Part shown: positions 1 to 64,000 of the stretch, piece after piece | How positions within the stretch are numbered: position 1 is the first letter of the stretch | Layout: each line of letters starts with the position of its first letter | NCBI GenBank assembly: GCA_949361645.1 | Contig: OX442425.1 | Span: forward strand, 1,914,171-1,978,170 | Direction: 5' to 3' | Origin: Spongilla lacustris | Lineage: Eukaryota; Porifera; Demospongiae; Spongillida; Spongillidae | Length of the DNA: 64,000 bases | Translations under genes and position numbers: made by a program | Notes under the pieces: generated by a model | What the model was told of the DNA's origin: nothing | What the model saw: the letters and a program-made list of their open reading frames with translations, nothing else | Databases searched by the model: none

Positions 1-533
1 GTACACCCCATGTACATCTACAGTACACCCCATGTACATCTACAGTACACCCCATGTACATCTACAGTACACCCCATGTAGATCTACAGTACACCCCATG
101 TACATCTACAGTACACCCCATGTACATCTACAGTACACCCCATGTACATCTACAGTACACCCCATGTACATCTACAGTACACCCCATGTACAAGTGTACA
201 TCTACAGTACACCCCATGTACATCTACAGTACACCCCATGTACAAGTGTACATCTACAGTACACCCCATGTACATCTACAGTACACCCCATGTACATCTA
301 CAGTACACCCCATGTACATCTACAGTACACCCCATGTACATCTACAGTACACCCCATGTACATCTACAGTACACCCCATGTACATCTACAGTACACCCCA
401 TGTACATCTACAGTACACCCCATGTACATCTACAGTACACCCCATGTACATCTACAGTACACCCCATGTACATCTACAGTACACCCCATGTACATCTACA
501 GTACACCCCATGTACATCTACAGTACACACACA
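1..533. repeat. 22-bp minisatellite array
   Basis: About 24 near-identical tandem copies of a 22-bp unit (CAGTACACCCCATGTACATCTA). Two copies carry a short CAAGTGTA variant near 190 and 240. The array is cut by the left edge of the window. All reading frames through it are open only because the repeat is regular, so no protein is called. Confidence 0.95.
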
Positions 534-805
534 TGTACATGCACATCAAACACTTGTGCAAACATACCGTGTACAGATCATCAAAGACAGGCATATTTTT
601 GGGATGGATTTCCATTTAGAAAGAAAAGAGAACGCTACATGCACGTGCACATGTACTAAACTGGCTTGGAGGCGATATTCACGGATGGCAGCACCTCAAG
701 CTATGAATAATCTAGACTGAACGGTATGAATACCAGAGGAGTGAACATCCTACACAATGGAGCTGCAAATCTGTATGCAAAACATAGTCTGTACACATGT
801 TTGTG

Positions 806-914
806 CTACCCACTGACCTATAGCAGCTACCCACGGACCTATAGCAGCTACCCACGGACCTATAGCAGCTACCCACGGACCTATAGCAGCTACCCACGGA
901 CCTATAGCAGCTAC
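806..914. repeat. 21-bp tandem repeat
   Basis: Five tandem copies of a 21-bp unit (ACCTATAGCAGCTACCCACGG). The flanking bases 534-805 show no recognisable gene or element. Confidence 0.9.
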
Positions 915-1012
915 CAACCATGTGTAGCACATTGTACACTCAGCAGGAGCTTTTCATTAGTTAAGTTGCCACACAAAGGGAATGGTGCACGCATTGTTTT
1001 CGGGTTAATAAC

Positions 1013-1013
<1 letters not shown>

Positions 1014-1068
<55 letters not shown>
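1014..1068. repeat. (GT)n microsatellite
   Basis: About 27 uninterrupted GT units ending in a T run. The stretch from here to 1299 holds nothing else recognisable and is probably intron of the minus-strand gene. Confidence 0.95.
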
Positions 1069-1071
<3 letters not shown>

Positions 1072-1299
1072 TTTTATTTGTGTGTGCGTATGTGTATACA
1101 GTGTACAGCATGTTTCGTTGAAAATAAAAATTGATGCAGTACACTACAATTATTATATGCACTATACTACATAGTATACTATACTATAGTGGCAATCATG
1201 CCAACAGCCCAACATTTAGCCACAATTAAAAACATGTACATTATAACTGTACTACCAAACACTTCCTTCCCCTCCCTCCCTCCTCTCCCTCCCCCTCAC

Positions 1300-1460
1300 C
1301 GATGCTAGGACTCCTCGAGGTGGGTGTTCCTTCGATGACATCACTGCTGCTCTCGCTAACAATGCTCACATGGGACTTGCTTGCCTCCAGCTGTGCATTG
1401 GAGTCAGCCATCTTCTCCAGCTCAGGGCTAATCACAGTCTGGGCCCTCTTCTTAGTGCTG
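1300..1460 (-). CDS. Tec-like gene, exon 6 (Ser-rich linker)
   Basis: 161 nt encoding STKKRAQTVISPELEKMAD and a Ser-rich tail (SIVSESSSDVIEGTPTSRS). The acceptor TTTTCATCTTCCAG is followed by a second CAG (tandem CAGCAG). Donor TCG|GTGAGG leaves phase 1. No domain is recognised. The next exon is left of the window. Confidence 0.68.
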
Positions 1461-1787
1461 CTGGAAGATGAAAATGAAAGGTAAAAAAAAAATCATTACG
1501 CATACAATGTATGCGCATGCACATAGCACCCCAACACCCCTCAACGTCACTGTATACGCACATGTAGCAACATATCACACAGTGCATTACCACCCTCACC
1601 CCCCTCTCATTCACCATCCCATCCACTCCCACCCCCCTCATTCCCCTCCCATTCTCCCCTTCATTCACCCTCCCCTTCATTCACCCTCCCATTCCCCATC
1701 CCATCCACTCCCATCCCCCTCTCATCCTCCTCCCACCCCCCTCATTCCCTTCCCATTCTCCCCTTCATTCCCCCTCCCATTCACTCA

Positions 1788-1825
<38 letters not shown>

Positions 1826-4800
1826 ACATAAATGCCACAATCTTCCACATCTGCCACTGATGCCACAGAAACACAACAAAGGCATCACTGCCATAACACA
1901 CAGCATCATGCATACCACCACATCACCATGGTAGCACACCTTTACCCTTTCTTCTTTGTGCAGTGCTGTCATGGATAGGGGCCCTGATGTGCATGTGTGT
2001 GCCCCCGTACAAAATAAGCCTATAGCACCATAAACGTGCCCAAGACAAGATTACATACACATATGTAGATACATGTACATGTAGGTACTTGTACCATGCA
2101 TGCTATCCCTTATACACCTACATGTACGTGTATTACAGACAATACATCGTAAAACCCCACCACCATATAATAATGGCTATTGCCATGGCAACTCACTGAG
2201 GATACACGGGGATGGACTCTGTGAGTCTCCGCAATCGAAAGGATGGGGAGGAGGTGGAACTTGTGTTGTCCTCGATGGAAGTAGGCGGGGCAAAGGACCC
2301 GATGGTGGCCACGAGGTCCTCCCTGTGCTTGTTGGCAGGGGAGCCGGAGGGAGCAGGGACAGTAAGGAGAGGAACGGAAGGGAGGGGCACCCCTGCTAGA
2401 GAGCGAAGCACACGCACAGGTGAAGAGAGCGAATCAAGTAAAACTCGATTGGGCCGCAGAGAAGGTTGTCACATATACATGTATATACAGTGGGAGCCCA
2501 TTGTGCATACATGCACTAATTAAGTTAGGTGCCTTTATATAGAGGGACCAATCAAATCATAACAATGACAATCACACGGAGTCAAGTTTAAGGGGCAAGA
2601 GACGAAGCCAACACACAACCACACACACACATACACACCACACACACACACAATCACACACATAGACACACATACATACATATACATGTACACACGCACA
2701 CATACACACATACATGTACACACGCACACATACACACATACATGTACACACGCACACATACACACACACACACACAAACATCCATAACATATTGCATTTT
2801 TGATTGGAATGACTCAATAGAGTACACGTAGAAATAAAGAACAAGTTGTTTTATGCCAATTCAGGGAAGAGAGTTGATGAGAATACCATAAAGGTTTGGT
2901 AGGCTAAGCCACGCCCCCCACCTACCAACAGGCCCAACACTCTCAAACACCACGAGGGTATATACAGTGCAGGTAACTTGGACACAAGACACAAGGCTGA
3001 CAATTGGCACAAGAAGTACTAAACCCTTGGGGGGGGGGGGGGGGGAGGCAGGTTGAGGCATGGCATAGAATAAAAAAAAAAGGTAGAGGAAATGAAATTA
3101 TTTGTTTTTGATGCACATTCAGAGAGGAGGGAGTTTTAGACTATTCGATAGTATCAGTATAACAACAATGAAATGGTGAATTGACAAAACCAACGGATAC
3201 TGCACTAGTTATGCAAATGGGTACTGCACTACGCAAATGGATACTGCACTATGCAAATGGGTACTGCACTACGCAAATGGATACTGCACTATGCAAATGG
3301 ATACTGCACTATGCAAATGGATACTGCACTATGCAAATGGGTACTGCACTATGCAAATGGCTACTGCACTATGCAAATGGGAAGTATGATTCAAATCAAG
3401 TACATTGTACTTGATAACTCTTATGGCATTGGAAACAACTTGGAAGTTGTTAGCAGCCATTAATGACCACAGATCTGGAAAACCACCCATTGCCATGCTC
3501 CAATGTGGTATCCAAATTTAGCCTATCCGGTTGGGGGACCACATCGACGGTCCTGTACACACCCAGCTAACAGAGCCCACCAATTACGGAGGGATTAAAC
3601 CTCCCCCACCTGCCCATAGGGGTGGGGGGAGGGGTGGGGGACAGCTGACCTTGTGTGGAGCTGGACTGAGCACACCCTAAGCCCTCCCTCTGTCTGCTGG
3701 CACAACAGGTCCACCTTCCCTTGTGGTCCAAGCCATATATGCCGGTGTGGTAGTGGGACAGCATTGGGACCTGTCTGTCCTCAGCAACTGGTGTGGTAGT
3801 GGTAGTGGTAGTGGTGTGGTGTGGTAGTGGTGTGGTGTGGTGTGGTAGTGGTGTGGTGTGGTGTGGTAGTGGTGTGGTGTGGTGTGGTGTGGTGTGGTGT
3901 GGTAGGGTGTGGTGTGGTAGTGGTAGTGGTGTGGTGTGGTAGTGGTGTGGTGTGGTGGTAGTGGTGTGGTGTGGTGTGGTAGTGGTGTGGTGTGGTGTGG
4001 TGTGGTGTGGTGTGGTAGGGTGTGGTGTGGTAGTGGTAGTGGTGTGGTGTGGTAGTGGTGTGGTGTGGTAGTGGTGTGGTAGTGGTGTGGTGTGGTAGTG
4101 GTGTGGTGTGGTATGGTATGGTGTGGTGTGGTGGTAAAGTATGTTTACATACATGTATAAAACATTGCATCATAACAATACAACATATTTAATACTACAT
4201 GTACAGTTCAAGCTTTCATAGGCTTACTGTACAGCTATACACAGTGTAAGCCTATATGCAGTGTAAGCCTATATGCAGTGTAAGCCTATATGTGGTGTGT
4301 ATAGTGTACGAGTGTATAATTGCAGTCAAGCATCAGTGCAATGCCGTGATGACGAAATGAAACAAACATGTATACAGAACAATCCACCTTCTCCATTAGT
4401 ACGAAGTATTCACACCCACCTTTTCTGAATGCTTCCATCCATCTAGATTTCTCATCAGCGGTTTGTACAGCTAAGTACATCACCTCATTGGGACCCCCGA
4501 CCTGTCCAAGATAGAGGGAAGGAGAAATGGGAAGAGGAGGGGAGGAAGGCAGAGGGGGAGGAGGGAGAAAGGAGGGAGGAGAGAGGGAGGAGGGAGGAGA
4601 GGGAGGAGGGAGGAGGGAGAGAGGGGGAGGAGAGAGGAGGGGAGGAGGGAGAGAGGGGGAGGAGAGAGGAGGGGAGGAGGGAGAGAGGGGGAGGAGAGAG
4701 GAGGGGAGGAGGGAGAGAGGGGGAGGAGAGAGGAGGGGAGGAGGGAGGAGGACAGAGGGGGAGGAGGGAGAGAGGAGGGAGAGAGGAGGGAGGAGAGAGG

Positions 4801-5809
4801 AGAGAGAGAGGAGGGAGGAGAGAGAGAGGAGGGAGGAGAGAGAGAGGGAGGAGAGAGAGAGGAGGGAGGAGAGAGAGAGAGAGAGAGGAGGGAGGAGAGA
4901 GATAGGAGGGAGGAGAGATAGGAGGGAGGAGCAAGGGAAGAGGGATGGAAGAGAAAGGGAGGAGGGAGAAAGAAGGGAGGGTGGAGGAAGGAAGCAAGAG
5001 ACAGGGGGTTGGAGATAGAAGAGAGAGATGATTATCACTATAGCTTGGCCCCAAAAGGCAGCAGGGAAAAAAAAAAAAAAAAAAAAAAAAAGGAAAAAAA
5101 GAAAACGTAGCAAATTAACAAAATCAATCAAAACGACGGTGATTGCCATTTCCTTATTGGGAAGTGAACGACACTTTGTTTTCTTAAGCTTTTCTTTGCA
5201 CGCAATGCAGCCTGAGACTGTATTATCATGTTACATGTATACACCATCACTAATAGGCCACCAACCGAGAATTTTTTTAACGACGCGCTTTGCTAACCTG
5301 GAAGAAGTACCGGCAGCCTCCGAGTTCTTTGTCCTTGTCAAAATGAGAAGCCGCAATGTCTTCCACGATGCGGATCTGTTCGACAGCAAACTGACCTTTA
5401 GGTCCCTCTTTCTGAGGGAGAGAAAACAACAAAGCGTCACGAAACTAGAAGGTCCTTTTCAACACAGCTGTTTTAGTGTTTTCACTGCAGGGGCGGGCAT
5501 ACATGGTGTCGGCCGGCCGACGATAAACAAGACCATGGCCAGGCCGTTGAAATCAATTGGCGGCAACATGCAGTAGTTGCAGCCAACCGCTACACTAATA
5601 GCGCTACGAATGCATAAGGGGCACTTCTGGAGCCATAATATGCTTCCAGGTGAGCGTACCGTTTTCTTTTTAGGATCGTAGTAATCCAGCGAAGTGGAAG
5701 TTAGACGGCAGAAGCGCTCTTGAAATTTAAGCTTGGTTGACACAGACTTCAGCCCTCTTTGCCGCTTGAACAGAATACCTTCCATGTAGAGTCGCTCCTC
5801 TGCTGCCAT
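1300..5809 (-). CDS. PH and Btk-motif protein, Tec-family tyrosine kinase-like (N-terminal part)
   Basis: Six minus-strand exons join in phase (complement of 5660-5809, 5298-5411, 4420-4501, 3650-3787, 2197-2395, 1300-1460) and encode about 281 residues. Residues 1-115 form a PH domain: a basic first strand (GILFKRQRG), then KFQERFCRLT, DYYDPKKK, and the C-terminal helix Trp in SRWMEAF. Residues ~127-154 form a Btk zinc motif with His129, the pair Cys143-Cys144 and Cys154. The CC-to-C spacing matches Tec kinases, while the His-to-CC spacing is three residues longer. Residues 162-281 are a Ser/Pro-rich linker. In Tec kinases SH3, SH2 and kinase domains follow; here they would lie left of the window. 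The PH domain would bind phosphoinositides at the membrane. PH-Btk modules also occur in RASA-type RasGAPs, but there they follow C2 domains. A start Met directly before the PH domain favours a Tec-type protein. Confidence 0.8.
1568..1823. repeat. CCCATTC-rich low complexity plus (CA)n
   Basis: C/T/A-rich short repeats (CACCCTCCCATTC type) run into a (CA)~17 tract at 1789-1822. They lie in the intron between exons 6 and 5 of the Tec-like gene; the rest of that intron shows nothing recognisable. Confidence 0.9.
2197..2395 (-). CDS. Tec-like gene, exon 5 (Pro/Ser linker)
   Basis: About 66 codons of Ser/Pro-rich linker (PLPSVPLLTVPAPSGSP ... RLRRLTESIPVYP), phase 1 in and phase 2 out. Donor TCA|GTGAGT. 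The acceptor is a tandem TAGCAG, so the exon may start at 2395 or 2392, both in frame. Confidence 0.7.
2615..2776. repeat. (CA)n / TACATGTACA-rich microsatellite
   Basis: CA repeats interspersed with CATACA and TACATGTACACACG units. On the sense strand of the Tec-like gene this is a GU-rich intronic tract. Confidence 0.9.
3029..3045. repeat. Poly-G run (17 G)
   Basis: Seventeen consecutive G on the plus strand inside the intron between exons 5 and 4 of the Tec-like gene. Assembly length here is uncertain. Confidence 0.9.
3195..3381. repeat. 20-bp tandem repeat
   Basis: Nine copies of a 20-bp unit (ATGCAAATGGGTACTGCACT). Each unit carries an octamer-like ATGCAAAT, a coincidence of the repeat sequence. 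Confidence 0.92.
3650..3787 (-). CDS. Tec-like gene, exon 4 (Btk zinc motif)
   Basis: 138 nt, phase 1 to phase 1. It encodes the Btk motif around HYHTGIYGLDHKGRWTCC, followed ten residues later by the last Cys in EGLGC. Donor AAG|GTCAGC. The acceptor (ACACCAG) is built from the last units of an ACCAC repeat. Confidence 0.88.
3788..4134. repeat. GTGGT/GTGGTA pentamer-type satellite
   Basis: About 350 bp of GTGGT-type repeats with higher-order units separated by GTGGTAGTGGT. It directly abuts exon 4 of the Tec-like gene, so that exon's acceptor region is the antisense ACCAC repeat. Confidence 0.92.
4227..4288. repeat. 17-bp tandem repeat
   Basis: Three and a half copies of CAGTGTAAGCCTATATG. 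Confidence 0.85.
4420..4501 (-). CDS. Tec-like gene, exon 3 (PH C-terminal helix)
   Basis: 82 nt encoding VGGPNEVMYLAVQTADEKSR then WMEAFRK. It holds the invariant Trp of the PH C-terminal helix. Acceptor TTGGACAG, donor AAG|GTGGGT, leaving phase 1. The acceptor lies just beyond a ~500-nt polypyrimidine tract (sense strand). Confidence 0.85.
4506..5012. repeat. Polypurine tract (GGAGGGAGAGA satellite)
   Basis: About 500 bp almost purely A/G on the plus strand, with a ~36-bp higher-order unit between 4600 and 4760 and GAGAGAGGAGGGAG units after it. On the coding (minus) strand it is a long polypyrimidine tract ending about 5 nt before the acceptor of exon 3 of the Tec-like gene. Confidence 0.93.
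5067..5091. repeat. Poly-A run (25 A)
   Basis: Twenty-five A followed by further A-rich sequence, on the plus strand in the intron between exons 3 and 2 of the Tec-like gene. It could be the tail of a decayed retroposon, but no body is recognisable. Confidence 0.8.
5298..5411 (-). CDS. Tec-like gene, exon 2 (PH domain middle)
   Basis: 38 codons (KEGPKGQFAVEQ through CRYFFQ). The acceptor CTCTCCCTCAG and donor CAG|GTTAGC are both good, and it is phase 0 on both sides. It encodes the central PH strands. Confidence 0.85.
5660..5809 (-). CDS. Tec-like gene, exon 1 (start codon, PH domain N-terminus)
   Basis: Fifty codons from the ATG at 5809 (MAAEERLYMEGIL) to DYYDPKKKT, with donor ACG|GTACGC. 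It ends in phase 0. The Met lies 8 residues before the first PH strand, as usual for Tec proteins. Confidence 0.82.
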
Positions 5810-5966
5810 TGCGTTAGCTTTGTAATACGGTGATGTTTTTGTCGCATATCAATGACTATATTTACTTCAAGGGCCTCCCCGTGAAGGGGTGGAGCCTGGT
5901 GCACTATAATTAAATTATGACATGTGCGCATGCGGGACGTAATAAGTTATTTAGGCGGACTGAAGA
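5810..5966. promoter_or_regulatory. Putative bidirectional promoter between the Tec-like gene and SNRNP200
   Basis: The two start codons face away from each other with 157 bp between them, so both 5' UTRs and core promoters must fit in or overlap this segment. TGCGCATGCG at 5925-5934 fits the NRF-1 palindrome. GGACGTAA at 5935-5942 is a CRE half-site. GAATGGCGG over the SNRNP200 start resembles a YY1 site. There is no good TATA box. NRF-1 and YY1 sites are common in divergent housekeeping promoters. The sites are read by eye; promoter activity is inferred. Confidence 0.6.
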
Positions 5967-63909
<57,943 letters not shown>

Positions 63910-64000
63910 GTCAGTATAACGAACAGATAATCTAAATATAGGTTTATTAATGGATTTATTGATGTGTTGCAAAAGTGTTGCTCTTGTTTAATTTGGGAGA

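Noticed and set aside
1..533. CRISPR-like direct repeats
   Set aside because: The 22-bp units are contiguous with no unique spacers, and the genome is eukaryotic. The other arrays in the window are likewise plain tandem repeats.
5028..5576. 182-codon plus-strand frame starting near the poly-A run
   Set aside because: It overlaps antisense exon 2 of the Tec-like gene, which has good splice sites, phase and PH-domain similarity.

Overview
This is an intron-rich animal nuclear genome window. A spliceosomal Brr2 helicase gene is spread over at least 38 exons, and a PH plus Btk-motif (Tec-type) protein gene lies head to head with it. The introns are full of micro- and minisatellites and palindromic transposons. 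A Tec-type PH-Btk module points to a metazoan or a close relative. The GT/AC microsatellites and foldback elements suggest a marine invertebrate, but nothing seen here fixes the phylum.

Layout. Positions 1-1299 hold tandem repeats and intron of the leftward gene. On the minus strand, six exons (1300-5809) encode the N-terminal ~281 residues of a Tec-type protein: a PH domain, a Btk zinc motif and a Ser/Pro linker. The gene runs off the left edge. A 157-bp gap (5810-5966) separates its start codon from that of SNRNP200 (Brr2) and probably acts as a shared divergent promoter. SNRNP200 fills the rest of the plus strand. All 38 exons from 5967 to 63909 join in phase and encode ~1,838 residues out of about 2,100 in the family. 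Both helicase cassettes are present; the C-terminal ~300 residues lie beyond the right edge.

The introns are the unusual part. Five TA-flanked inverted-repeat elements lie in them: 17934-20609, 25431-26240, 30485-30805, 34265-34631 and 36521-48194. There is also one TTAA-flanked element (34855-36439). The largest is an 11.7-kb palindrome whose ends match the 810-bp element at 25431-26240. Each of its arms carries about 3.5 kb of a 48/37-bp minisatellite in opposite orientation, an architecture like the foldback (FB/TU) class. It sits in a 22.3-kb intron. That intron also holds, mostly antisense, a DIRS-like gag remnant, a CUE/HECT ubiquitin-ligase pseudogene, Ty3/gypsy RNase H fragments, a MAP2K5-like kinase exon with intact splice sites, and an interrupted segmental duplication.

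The two protein-coding genes have no obvious functional link beyond the shared promoter. Brr2 unwinds U4/U6 during spliceosome activation. The Tec-type protein would act in phosphoinositide-dependent signalling at the membrane. Exon joins were made by reading splice sites, keeping phase, and comparing with the known Brr2 family sequence. Repeat copy numbers are estimates from length.
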